Source: Lentisphaerota bacterium
Lineage (GTDB): Bacteria; Verrucomicrobiota; Kiritimatiellia; RFP12; UBA1067
NCBI GenBank assembly: GCA_015061765.1
Contig: SUVZ01000038.1
Span: 1 to 16,097 of the forward strand
Direction of reading: 5' to 3'
Length of the DNA stretch: 16,097 bases
How positions within the stretch are numbered: the stretch's first letter is position 1; each line of letters opens with the position of its first letter. The position numbers and the translations under genes are program-made. Below, in pieces: positions 8,557 to 15,877 of this stretch. Below the pieces are notes generated by a model. The model was given only the letters and a program-made list of their open reading frames with translations, was not told the DNA's origin and made no database searches.

Positions 8557-8585
8557 ATTATAGCACATCCCATTTTCAGATACAA
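8557..8585 (-). promoter_or_regulatory. Extended -10 promoter of the tRNA unit
   Basis: On the minus strand, TGC directly precedes a perfect TATAAT (8562-8557), making an extended -10 element. Seventeen bases upstream, TTGTAT (8585-8580) matches only the first three bases of the -35 consensus. The 5' end of tRNA-Arg lies 25 bases downstream of the -10, leaving room for a short leader removed by RNase P. Confidence 0.7.
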
Positions 8586-8595
8586 GCAGAAAAAC

Positions 8596-8619
8596 AAAAA
8601 AAAATGATGAAGGCTCTTC
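8596..8619 (-). terminator. Possible weak terminator after the histidine kinase gene
   Basis: In transcript sense a 4-bp stem GAAG-AGC-CTTC (8619-8609) is followed four bases later by nine U residues (8604-8596). The stem is very short, so the call rests mostly on the U-run and its place between the kinase stop (8672) and the tRNA promoter. The remaining bases between 8620 and 8671 show nothing recognisable. Confidence 0.3.
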
Positions 8620-8671
8620 CACCAAGGCCGGAATACGGAATAGCTGCAAAACCAACGACACTCAAACTGCA

Positions 8672-9904
8672 CTACTTACGGCAACATGGCAAGGTCAACA
8701 CAAAACGGCAGCCTGTCGGATTGGAGGGTTCAAGAGTGACGTCGCCGCCGTGAAGGCGCGCTATGCCGCGCACTATCGCAAGTCCAAGCCCCGCGCCTCC
8801 GGTATCGGATCCGCGGGAACGGTCAACACGATAGAAACGGTCGAACACGCGTTCACGCTGCTCCGCAGGGATTCCCATTCCATGGTCCTCGACCGATATC
8901 GACACGGAGCCGGAAGAGCGCACAACCGACACGGAAACCTCATCTGCACCTGAATGGCGGATGGCATTGACTATGAGATTGGACAGCGCGCTTGAGATCA
9001 ACTGTCCGTCGCATGTCACCACGCACGGCCCCGGAACGGCAACCTTTATCGCCACGCCCTTCTCCTTCGCCTGGGCATCAAGCCGCCCGACAACCTCCCT
9101 GACGATCTCCGAAACATCCGTCGGGAAAAACTCCGCCGATCCTGAAGCGGCATCGCGCTCGAGTCTCGCCAGGGACAGAATCCCCTGAGCAAGATCGTTG
9201 AGCCGGACAGACTCGGACTTCACCATTCCCATAAGCCTGTCCTTTGCGTCCTGAGGAAGATCGTCCGAAGAAATGAGCATGTCCACAGAACCGATGATGC
9301 CTGTCAACGGAGTCTTTATCTCATGCGAGACATCTGCGATGAAATCACGCCTGAACGACTCCACCTTCTGCATCTCCTCGACAAGTCGCCGCTGGGCATC
9401 GCGTTCTCTGGCGAGCTCGCGCAGCCTTGCGCGCTGGCGAAACGTAAAGAACAGCACGAAAAGCACCCCCACGCCCCCGACAACACCGGCAAGAAGGAAG
9501 CCGATGCGCGCACGACGGTATGGAGCCAGAACACGTGAGAGCGGCAGACCCAACCTCACCCGGAACTCCCCGCACGGGCGCACCGCAAACAGGCACTCTT
9601 CGGCCTGTGCGCCGCGTCCCACGGAATCGAACACGGTGCCGCCCGGCGCACTGAGCACCGTCAGGCGCACACCTTCAGCAGAGCATGCCTCCCCGAATTC
9701 ATGGATTCGCCTGAAATCGCCCGTGGCGACAGACTCCTTCAGCGTTGCCGCGGCAAGCTCCGTCCGCGCGTCAAGGTCGCGTCTGGCCCATGAGAACACC
9801 GCTTCACGAAACGAATGCGTCTCCGACACGAAAACCGCGACGGCCCCAAACAGTCCGAAAGCCACAAGCAACGGCGGCAGAAAGTCAAACGTCGGCAGTC
9901 TCAT
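8672..9904 (-). CDS. Sensor histidine kinase, PhoR-like
   Basis: This 410-residue membrane kinase has two membrane segments (about 8-27 and 133-154) flanking an extracytoplasmic sensor region of about 105 residues. A short linker without an evident HAMP domain follows. The HisKA box DVSHEIKTPL carries the phospho-accepting His194. The HATPase domain has an N box (NLIVNAIRHSG, Asn313), a G1 box (VEDHGMGIP), an F box (VFDRFYRVDRSR) and a G2 box (GGAGLGLAIVRG). ATG 9904 is preferred because its ATGA overlaps the stop of the response regulator gene and AGGG sits 7 bases upstream; an in-frame start at 9955 would add 17 residues without this logic. It should phosphorylate the adjacent regulator. 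The signal is unknown, but the operon suggests envelope state. Confidence 0.94.
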   Translation of the reverse strand: MRLPTFDFLPPLLVAFGLFGAVAVFVSETHSFREAVFSWARRDLDARTELAAATLKESVATGDFRRIHEFGEACSAEGVRLTVLSAPGGTVFDSVGRGAQAEECLFAVRPCGEFRVRLGLPLSRVLAPYRRARIGFLLAGVVGGVGVLFVLFFTFRQRARLRELARERDAQRRLVEEMQKVESFRRDFIADVSHEIKTPLTGIIGSVDMLISSDDLPQDAKDRLMGMVKSESVRLNDLAQGILSLARLERDAASGSAEFFPTDVSEIVREVVGRLDAQAKEKGVAIKVAVPGPCVVTCDGQLISSALSNLIVNAIRHSGADEVSVSVVRSSGSVSISVEDHGMGIPAEQRERVFDRFYRVDRSRGSDTGGAGLGLAIVRGIARLHGGDVTLEPSNPTGCRFVLTLPCCRK

Positions 9905-10581
9905 GGCCTCACCCTGTAGCCGACACCCCGAACCGTTTCGATATGCTCCGCCCAACGTCCGAGTTTGCGGCGGAGGTTCGCGATCTGCACGTCGACGGTG
10001 CGTTCCGTCGTGAACCTGTCGCCGTTCTGGACAATGTCAAGGATGCGCGAACGAGCAAGCACGCGTCCGCGGTTCGCCGCCAGCAGGGAAAGTATGCGGA
10101 ACTCGCCGGGCGGCAGCTTCAGGTCTTCGCCGTCCAGACGCGCCACATGCGCGTCCTCGTTCAGGACAAGTCCGTCAAAATCGGCGTCTGCGGAGACAGG
10201 GGCGCCGCGCCGCAATACGGCCTTTATCCTCGCAAGCAGCACCTTGCGGTCGAACGGCTTTGTGACATAGTCATCCGCTCCGCATTCGAGTCCGCGGATG
10301 ATGTCCTCATTCTGGGTGCGGGCCGTAAGCATGATAACGCGCGTTGCGGAAAGCGCTGGCGTTTCCCGAATGCGCTTGCAGACGGAAAAGCCGTCAAGTC
10401 CGGGAAGCATCACGTCCAGAAGCACCAGATCAGGCTTGATGCGGCGTATCGCATCAAGCCCTTCGTCTCCGCGCGCACTGCTGGAGACCTTGGTGAAGCC
10501 GTCGGCCTGAAGAGCCATCTCAAGGACGGCCCGGATAACGGCATCGTCCTCGACAATCACTATGGATACAAGTGAGTTCAT
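9901..10581 (-). CDS. OmpR/PhoB-family response regulator
   Basis: This 226-residue protein has a receiver domain (1-120) with the acidic pocket E11-D12-D13, phospho-acceptor Asp56 in DLVLLDVMLPGLDGF, Thr86 in VIMLTAR and Lys108 in DDYVTKPF. A winged-helix DNA-binding domain follows (about 128-226), with FRILSLLAANRGRVLARSRI, RTVDVQIANLRRKLG and GVGYRVRP. It belongs with the kinase that follows by a 4-base overlap. The start at 10581 overlaps the glycosyltransferase stop as ATGA and has AGGG 8 bases upstream; the longer in-frame extension to 10740 lies inside the glycosyltransferase gene. Its targets cannot be read from the window. Confidence 0.95.
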   Translation of the reverse strand: MNSLVSIVIVEDDAVIRAVLEMALQADGFTKVSSSARGDEGLDAIRRIKPDLVLLDVMLPGLDGFSVCKRIRETPALSATRVIMLTARTQNEDIIRGLECGADDYVTKPFDRKVLLARIKAVLRRGAPVSADADFDGLVLNEDAHVARLDGEDLKLPPGEFRILSLLAANRGRVLARSRILDIVQNGDRFTTERTVDVQIANLRRKLGRWAEHIETVRGVGYRVRP

Positions 10582-11621
10582 ATCTTTGCCCTGAACAGGA
10601 TCGGAGACATCAGCCGGCACATGCATACCGCACCGGCAAGGACAGGCTTGCGCCACGACAGAGGGAAATTCCTCAGCGCAGCCTTCACGACGGGATCGCT
10701 GCCGTAGCGCCGGAAAGTGGAAAGCCCGAGGAACAGACACCCTTTTATCCTGAATGCGGCGCGAAGTATCTCAAGCAGGGAGAAGACGCACGATGCCGCA
10801 TACATCGAAGTGAGCCGTCCGCCCGACTTGACGTCAATCTCCTCACGCTTTGCGAGCAGGCGCAGCTTGTTCCCGAAGAACTGCGGACCGTTCATCTTGG
10901 AGTTCATGGATCCTTGCGACGAAATGCGATAGTGGTACAGGGATTCATCCACGACGGTCGTGCGCTGACAGAACAGCAGATATTCACTCAAGAACATGGC
11001 GTCTTCATAAATCTCCGTCGTCTCGTCAAATCTCACGTCACAACCCCGGATCAATTCAAGACGGAATCCGCCCGACCATACCGAACCCATCTCCCTGTCC
11101 GCAAAAAGAGGCGTGCCGCCATACATGCGCCTTACCTGCGCAAACGAATAGCCGAAGAAACAAGGAATGAGATTCTTCACTATTTCATCGCTGCAGGAGA
11201 ATCTGTAATCGCCCTTCAGCGGGAAATCGTACTTCCGTCCGGTCAGCGGAAAGACCTCGTCATGCGCGACCCTGCAGTAGTCCGCATCGTCACGGCGCAT
11301 CGCCTCGACAACCTTCGGATACATGTCGGGCTCGACAACATCATCCGCATCGACAAAGAACACGAACTCGCCCTGTGCCGCATCCAGGCCCATGTTCCGA
11401 GCCGCTGAGACACCGCGACCGCCCGAAGCGAGAATGCGAACCCTCTCGTCTGCCGCCGCAATGCGATTGAGAACAGCCGATGTGCCGTCCGTCGAGCCGT
11501 CGTCAACCGCAATCACCTCAAGCTCCCGCAAGGGCGACGCAAGAGGTCCGGCAAGCGCCCTCTCCACGGTATCCGCGGCGTTTCTGCACGGAACGATGAC
11601 GCTTGCGACGATATTCCTCAT
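10578..11621 (-). CDS. Family 2 glycosyltransferase
   Basis: This 347-residue protein has a GT-A domain in the first 200 residues: SVIVPCRNAADTVERAL, VIAVDDGSTDGT (D40-D41), RGVSAARNMGLDAAQGEF and the metal-binding DxD as FFVDADD (91-94). A later acidic motif, TTEIYEDAMF, fits the catalytic base region. The C-terminal part (about 300-345) is basic and hydrophobic and may sit at the membrane. It probably transfers a sugar to a lipid or envelope glycan; the sugar and acceptor cannot be told. ATG 11621 overlaps the acyltransferase stop as ATGA. The stop overlaps the response-regulator start in the same way. The longer frame back to 11807 lies inside the acyltransferase gene and is rejected. Confidence 0.92.
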   Translation of the reverse strand: MRNIVASVIVPCRNAADTVERALAGPLASPLRELEVIAVDDGSTDGTSAVLNRIAAADERVRILASGGRGVSAARNMGLDAAQGEFVFFVDADDVVEPDMYPKVVEAMRRDDADYCRVAHDEVFPLTGRKYDFPLKGDYRFSCSDEIVKNLIPCFFGYSFAQVRRMYGGTPLFADREMGSVWSGGFRLELIRGCDVRFDETTEIYEDAMFLSEYLLFCQRTTVVDESLYHYRISSQGSMNSKMNGPQFFGNKLRLLAKREEIDVKSGGRLTSMYAASCVFSLLEILRAAFRIKGCLFLGLSTFRRYGSDPVVKAALRNFPLSWRKPVLAGAVCMCRLMSPILFRAKI

Positions 11622-12349
11622 GATCCGAATATCCCCCTGTGCATCATGGCCGTAAGTTCTGCAGCTGCCTGCTTGGCGCCCATGTCCACTGTCTCCCTGG
11701 GGAAGTTCGACGGCAAGACGGTCCCTTTGCTGGAGATTTTGTAGACTACCGTGCGGTCTTTCACATCCCACCATGGCTGCCCTTTTCCAAGCACATCCGC
11801 ATCGCACTCCAGCAATATAGGCTCCACCGGCGCTTTCGACTGAAGGGCTATATGCGCAGCGCCCCGTCTGAACACGTGTTCAGGGGCATTCTTCGGAATG
11901 CGGGTTCCCTCCGGAAACACAAGTACGTTCACGCCATCTGAAAGGTAGCGCACAGCCTGACGCATCACAGCCACAGGACCTTCGTTGACGACAAGTATGG
12001 ACCTGGCGACAACACGCATGAACGGATTGCGGCTAACCGCTTCCTTCGTTACGCAAACGGAATCGCCCAAAAGCGAGATCAGGATCACGGCATCTATCAG
12101 CGTCTGATGGTTCGACACCACGACAGCGCCGGAGAACGCGGCGAGACGTCGCCTGTCCTCATGGGACACCTCAACCCGAAACAACCCGGTAGCTCCGCCA
12201 AGCCAGACAAAAAAACGGAACAGCCGCCTCAACATGCGCCTTGCGGTGGACTGCGGCACGGGGAACAGAAGCACGAACGAAAACAGCAGTCCTCCCACGC
12301 CAAACATGAGATAGAAAAAGCCTCCCAGAATGGCCCGAAGAAACCGCAT
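11618..12349 (-). CDS. PlsC-type 1-acyl-glycerol-3-phosphate / lipid acyltransferase
   Basis: This 243-residue protein has a long N-terminal membrane segment (about 5-31). The catalytic H-x4-D motif is NHQTLID (H81, D86) and the acyl-acceptor-binding motif is FPEGTR (145-150), with HIALQSKAPVEPILL downstream. The family moves an acyl chain onto lysophosphatidate or related lipids at the inner membrane face. Lying between a ketosynthase-like gene and a glycosyltransferase, it resembles the acyltransferases of aryl-polyene and flexirubin-type clusters more than a housekeeping plsC; that is inference. ATG 12349 is 4 bases after the stop of the preceding gene and has GAGG inside that gene's end. 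Confidence 0.92.
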   Translation of the reverse strand: MRFLRAILGGFFYLMFGVGGLLFSFVLLFPVPQSTARRMLRRLFRFFVWLGGATGLFRVEVSHEDRRRLAAFSGAVVVSNHQTLIDAVILISLLGDSVCVTKEAVSRNPFMRVVARSILVVNEGPVAVMRQAVRYLSDGVNVLVFPEGTRIPKNAPEHVFRRGAAHIALQSKAPVEPILLECDADVLGKGQPWWDVKDRTVVYKISSKGTVLPSNFPRETVDMGAKQAAAELTAMMHRGIFGS

Positions 12350-12353
12350 TGGA

Positions 12354-12905
12354 TCAATCCTCGTTTGACGTCAGAAAAAGCGCCGTCGCATGCGCATGCT
12401 CATGTTTCGGGAAGGCCGCCCCATAATACGCCGGCGTGGACTCTTCGGCATACACGTACAGAACCGATCTGTACGGCCCGGCGGCAAGCTGAGCCTCCGC
12501 CTCAAGGAGTCCCATTTCATAGGTGCGATCCCTCGCCGCTATCGCAGTGTACGGGGATTTGTTCTTGGTGAACAGCGACCACGCCCCCGGCGCGGCATTG
12601 TGGACGGACGCGGAAAACGCCGCAGGCGACATTTCCCCGTCTCCATGCATCTGCCGCATAAGCTTGAGCGTCGTGCCGATCTCACCCCAGCGCGACGCAA
12701 ACACCACCGGCACGGAGTCCGCCGCCGGCATGGAAACGCCGCCGACGGCCTCAGGATCGTTGAACACCCTCCATGCGACATGGAGCGCGGCGCGCTCGAC
12801 GAGCGAAAGCCTCCGGCGCTCCATCATCGGCATGAAAGAGACGTCCGGCCTGGGACATTCCTCCGATGCCGTCCATTCGACTTTTCTCAGAACACGCGAT
12901 TTCAT
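12354..12905 (-). CDS. Beta-ketoacyl-synthase chain-length-factor-like protein, stand-alone
   Basis: This 183-residue soluble protein shows the Ketosynth_2 (chain-length factor) pattern: MMERRRLSLVERAALHVAW (27-45), VVFASRWGEIGTTLKLMRQM (67-86), SPAAFSASVHNAAPGAWSL (93-111) and YTAIAA. It is shorter than most family members at the N-terminus. Its only cysteine (C17) is outside the ketosynthase fold, so it cannot act as a condensing enzyme by itself. Such subunits normally pair with a catalytic ketosynthase in aryl-polyene or related lipid clusters; no partner, acyl carrier protein or dehydratase lies in the window. ATG 12905 overlaps the exonuclease stop as ATGA, and the next gene (plsC-like) starts 4 bases after its stop. 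Confidence 0.82.
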   Translation of the reverse strand: MKSRVLRKVEWTASEECPRPDVSFMPMMERRRLSLVERAALHVAWRVFNDPEAVGGVSMPAADSVPVVFASRWGEIGTTLKLMRQMHGDGEMSPAAFSASVHNAAPGAWSLFTKNKSPYTAIAARDRTYEMGLLEAEAQLAAGPYRSVLYVYAEESTPAYYGAAFPKHEHAHATALFLTSNED

Positions 12906-13714
12906 GTCAGGCCCTGCTTCTTCGCGCCGTCCGGAGGCGGGGGGAGAACGCCCCTTTCCACGAACTCGCTGACTATCTGACGCACCTCGGTGTCAAACGC
13001 GCCGTTGACTATCCAGCGCAGATAGTTGCGTTCGGTGGCGAGGAGAACGGAGAGCTTCATGCCCTTCTTCTTCCCGAAGTTTATGCACCACGCCCCGTCG
13101 ATCCAACGGATCATGCCCTGACGGTCCGCGTTCAGGGGATCGTGCGGAACAAGATACTCGTCCATTTCAGCCGATGTGCGGGGCAGTTCCGGATACTTTA
13201 CCATCTGCGCCTTCAGCACCTCGACCGTGGCCTTTGCGTCCGCCTCTGCACCATGCGCGCCGGCATGGTCGCGCCCAAGGTAGAAACGGACCGCCGCCGA
13301 AAGATCGCGCGGTTCCATGCGGTGATATATGCGCTGCACATCCACATGCCGTCTCTGGGACGCCGCGAAGTTCCTTCCGACGCGGGCGAACTCCTCCTCG
13401 ATGCACGGAATGTCGAAACGGTCCGCATTGAAGCCGGAGAGATCGCATCCCTTGAAGAAATCGAATATCTCATCCGCCTTGTCCCGGAACGTGGGGCAGT
13501 CCTTCACTATGTCATCGGAGATTCCGTGTATGGCGGTCGTCTCAGGCGGAATGGGAACCGTCGGATTGAGAAGCCACGTCTTCGTCTCCTCCGCGCCGTC
13601 GGGATGCAGCTTCACCGCGGCCAGTTCGATTATGCGGTCGTTGCGCGGATTGACGCCCGTGGATTCAATGTCGAAGACGACAAGCGGACGGTCGAGTTTG
13701 AGTTCTAGTGTCAT
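12902..13714 (-). CDS. DEDDh 3'-5' exonuclease (DnaQ-like) with a C-terminal FGKxKG domain
   Basis: In this 270-residue protein, exonuclease motif I is VFDIESTG (D15, E17). Motif II is [16 protein letters not shown] (D101). Motif III is HGAEADA (H154, D159), giving the complete DEDDh set of metal-binding residues. Residues 205-255 ([26 protein letters not shown]) resemble the DUF3820-type FGKxKG module often attached to such exonucleases. It probably removes nucleotides from single-stranded 3' ends in DNA or RNA; a polymerase-proofreading role is less likely for this stand-alone architecture. ATG 13714 has AGGGAG 9 bases upstream and overlaps the cysE stop as ATGA; an extension to 13792 would lie in cysE. 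Confidence 0.92.
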   Translation of the reverse strand: MTLELKLDRPLVVFDIESTGVNPRNDRIIELAAVKLHPDGAEETKTWLLNPTVPIPPETTAIHGISDDIVKDCPTFRDKADEIFDFFKGCDLSGFNADRFDIPCIEEEFARVGRNFAASQRRHVDVQRIYHRMEPRDLSAAVRFYLGRDHAGAHGAEADAKATVEVLKAQMVKYPELPRTSAEMDEYLVPHDPLNADRQGMIRWIDGAWCINFGKKKGMKLSVLLATERNYLRWIVNGAFDTEVRQIVSEFVERGVLPPPPDGAKKQGLT

Positions 13715-14469
13715 CGGATCTTCTCCCTTATCTCTGGTGCAGGCGGTTTGTTGTAAACCCTTGAATGCGGCGGAATCGATTCCATCAGCCACACGTTTCC
13801 GCCGATCTCGGAATCGTGCCCAATCACGGTGTCGCCGCCGAGGATCGTGGCGCCCGCGTATATCACCACGTTGTCCTCCACGTTCGGATGTCGCTTGTGA
13901 CCCTTCATGAGCATGCCGGTCTTCTCGTCCTTTGGGAAGCTCAACGCGCCGAGCGTAACGCCCTGGTATATCTTCACGTTGCTGCCGATGACGGTTGTCT
14001 CGCCGATCACGACGCCGGTTCCGTGGTCGATGAAGAACCTCTCGCCGATCGTCGCGCCGGGGTGGATGTCTATGCCGGTCCTGGAATGCGCAAGCTCGCT
14101 CATGACGCGGGGAATTACCGGAACCTTGAGCCTGTACAGTTCATGCGCAAGACGGTGCACCGTCACGGCGTACACGCCGGGATATGCCATCACGACCTCC
14201 ATGCGGCTCGTCGCCGCCGGGTCGCCTTCGTATGCGGCCTGGGCGTCGGTCTCGAGGATCCTGCGCACTTCCGGCAGTCTGGCGAGAAACGACTCCACCA
14301 CCGCGTCCGGATCCGAATCCGGAAGAAGGTATTCGATCTCCCTGCGCAAGGACGCTGCGATTGCGTCGATGTCCGCAGACTCGCCTCCGCCGACCGGGCC
14401 GTGAAGGCACGGATGGAGATAGGCGAAGCTTCGCTTCAGGAGAACGGCTATTCGTTGAGGCAGTGTCAT
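13711..14469 (-). CDS. cysE: Serine O-acetyltransferase, CysE/EpsC type
   Basis: This 252-residue protein should make O-acetyl-L-serine from serine and acetyl-CoA for cysteine synthesis. An alpha-helical N-terminal region (1-115) precedes a left-handed beta-helix of hexapeptide repeats (about 130-230). The Asp/His pair of the active site is visible as [11 protein letters not shown] (D134) and [17 protein letters not shown] (H149), with the same 15-residue spacing as in E. coli Cys[40 protein letters not shown] and IGGNVWL complete the pattern; the architecture fits the EpsC form. No cysteine synthase gene is near. It starts the ATGA-linked chain. A 42-base gap separates it from the LysM gene, with GAGG 11 bases before ATG and no clear promoter. 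Confidence 0.93.
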   Translation of the reverse strand: MTLPQRIAVLLKRSFAYLHPCLHGPVGGGESADIDAIAASLRREIEYLLPDSDPDAVVESFLARLPEVRRILETDAQAAYEGDPAATSRMEVVMAYPGVYAVTVHRLAHELYRLKVPVIPRVMSELAHSRTGIDIHPGATIGERFFIDHGTGVVIGETTVIGSNVKIYQGVTLGALSFPKDEKTGMLMKGHKRHPNVEDNVVIYAGATILGGDTVIGHDSEIGGNVWLMESIPPHSRVYNKPPAPEIREKIR

Positions 14470-14511
14470 GATGTGCTATTCCTCATCTCATCATTCTTCA
14501 TTTGACGGCAA

Positions 14512-15459
14512 CTACATCTCCGACACGGTCAGTGACGAACCCGGGGCAAGGAACATGTCCAATTCCCGCATGTCAGTCGGCGCGACCCGTATGCCAAGCG
14601 CGGCGAAGCGCGATCTGGGTCCCTCGTTCGGCGCACTGGTTATGGGATAGGCGCCCGGGACCGTGTTTTTGCCGACGGAGACATAATACCGCTTGAACAG
14701 CTTTCCGTTCAGGGTGAGATCCGCATGGCGCGTCTGCTTATGGACCACGAACGTTGCGCGGGGAAACTCCAGCACACGCAGGGTCCGCCCGGCCTTCGGC
14801 TCCTCCGCGGGAGAAAGTCCGTTCAACTGACGCACCGCCGCAACCGTCGTGCCGTGTTCCTTCGCTATGCGATGCACAGACTGTCCACGACGGACCGTAA
14901 CATCCACGACCCACGGAACCGCCTCTCCCGAAAAGAGGCGCTTCACATTCAGCGTGCCGAGACGGCGGGCAAGCTTGTCGTCGATATCAGCCATGGAAGG
15001 CCTGGCGCGAAGCTGTTCGATCGTATCGACCGCTATCGCAAGACGCCCCTGCCGCTCCGCATCGGCAAGGCGAAGCAGAAGCGTACGCTCTCTGGCCGAT
15101 CTGCCGGAGGCGTTCTCCGCCCACGAGGAGGCCTGCCGCGCCGCCTGAGACGGAACCTGAATCTTCGCCGGGGATGTCTGCGATGTTTTCTTATGCTTTG
15201 CCTGCCGGATGCCATCGGATGCCGTGGCTGCCTTTGCAACCGCAGCATCACCCTTGGCCTTGCTGGAAGGTTTCGGGCTGAAGCATCCGCGCGCAGAGAT
15301 GAAGGATATCAGGACCGCCACCAGCACAACCGCATAAACCGCCAGCCGCCAACCGCTGGGCTGATTTCGCCATCTGTGGTTGGCGTCATATTCGACTACA
15401 GTTCCAAGGATGTGCGCCCCCGGACCGACCGAACGGAATCTGTTCCGCTCGTATCCCAT
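14512..15459 (-). CDS. Membrane-anchored LysM protein with a degenerate L,D-transpeptidase (YkuD)-like domain
   Basis: This 315-residue protein has a 36-residue cytoplasmic N-terminus, one membrane segment (about 37-57) and a Lys/Ala/Ser-rich linker (60-115). A helical segment (120-170) is followed by a LysM peptidoglycan-binding module (about 184-232; VTVRRGQSVHRIAKEHGTT, VRQLNGLSPAEE). The last 80 residues match the beginning and end of a YkuD domain: FVVHKQTRHADLTLNGKLFKRYYVSVGKN and then RVAPTDMRELDMFLAPGSSLTV. The central HGT...SHGCIRM segment with the catalytic His and Cys is missing, so transpeptidase activity is not expected. ATG 15459 follows the yajC stop by 3 bases with a weak ribosome binding site, indicating coupling. 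It probably binds cell wall; the degeneration is read directly from the sequence. Confidence 0.85.
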   Translation of the reverse strand: MGYERNRFRSVGPGAHILGTVVEYDANHRWRNQPSGWRLAVYAVVLVAVLISFISARGCFSPKPSSKAKGDAAVAKAATASDGIRQAKHKKTSQTSPAKIQVPSQAARQASSWAENASGRSARERTLLLRLADAERQGRLAIAVDTIEQLRARPSMADIDDKLARRLGTLNVKRLFSGEAVPWVVDVTVRRGQSVHRIAKEHGTTVAAVRQLNGLSPAEEPKAGRTLRVLEFPRATFVVHKQTRHADLTLNGKLFKRYYVSVGKNTVPGAYPITSAPNEGPRSRFAALGIRVAPTDMRELDMFLAPGSSLTVSEM

Positions 15460-15462
15460 CTG

Positions 15463-15804
15463 CTACTTTGCGGCCGGAGCGGGTTCCTCGGCTATGCCGG
15501 TCACGGACGCACGGGCCACTTCGACGGATACGCCAGACGCAATCTCGATGAGGAAGGTCTTTTCCCTGGACTCCTTGATCGTGCCGATGAAGCCGCCCGC
15601 AAACACCACCTTCGCACCGGCGCGAAGCTCGTCGATCATCTTGCGGCGCTCCTTCTCCTTGCGCTGCTGAGGACGAATCATCATGAAGTAGAAGATGGCA
15701 AAGATGAGGAGCATCGGGACGAGCATGCCCATTCCTCCCGACTGCTGAGCGGCCGGCTTTGCCGCTTCCTGCGCGGCCTGTGCAAAAAGAATCATTGAGT
15801 TCAT
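15463..15804 (-). CDS. yajC: YajC, Sec translocase accessory subunit
   Basis: This 113-residue protein has a short N-terminus, one membrane segment (about 26-43, GMLVPMLLIFAIFYFMMI) and the family signature IRPQQRKEKERRKMIDELRAGAKVVFAGG at 43-71. A beta-rich domain with GFIGTIKES and FLIEIASGVSVEVARASV follows. YajC associates with SecDF at the inner membrane. ATG 15804 has AAGGACC 6-7 bases upstream; the longer frame to 16014 runs into tgt. The tgt-yajC order is the common bacterial one, but secD does not follow here. Confidence 0.95.
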   Translation of the reverse strand: MNSMILFAQAAQEAAKPAAQQSGGMGMLVPMLLIFAIFYFMMIRPQQRKEKERRKMIDELRAGAKVVFAGGFIGTIKESREKTFLIEIASGVSVEVARASVTGIAEEPAPAAK

Positions 15805-15817
15805 TTGTTTGGTCCTT

Positions 15818-15876
15818 TTGGTGTAGTTGGTAGATGATGGTTGATGGTTGGTGGATGGCGGTTGGCGGCGGGGGCG
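15818..15876 (-). repeat. Low-complexity CAACC/ATC-rich spacer between tgt and yajC
   Basis: On the minus strand the 73-base spacer is mostly irregular copies of short units such as ACCAACC, ATCAACC and ATCATCT. Cytosine and adenine dominate and G is nearly absent from about 15860 to 15818. No hairpin terminator or promoter is recognisable in it. It ends just before the yajC ribosome binding site. Confidence 0.5.
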
Positions 15877-15877
15877 G

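Noticed and set aside
10572..11408. 278-codon plus-strand open frame
   Set aside because: It is opposite the GT2 gene, whose DDGS and DADD motifs are explicit; the plus frame shows no family signature.
11621..11807. N-terminal extension of the GT2 frame
   Set aside because: The extra 62 codons lie within the acyltransferase gene and lack family similarity; ATG 11621 starts exactly at the GT2 fold in an ATGA overlap.
13167..13473. Overlapping open frames on both strands within the exonuclease gene
   Set aside because: All are shadows of the exonuclease frame, which carries the complete DEDDh set.
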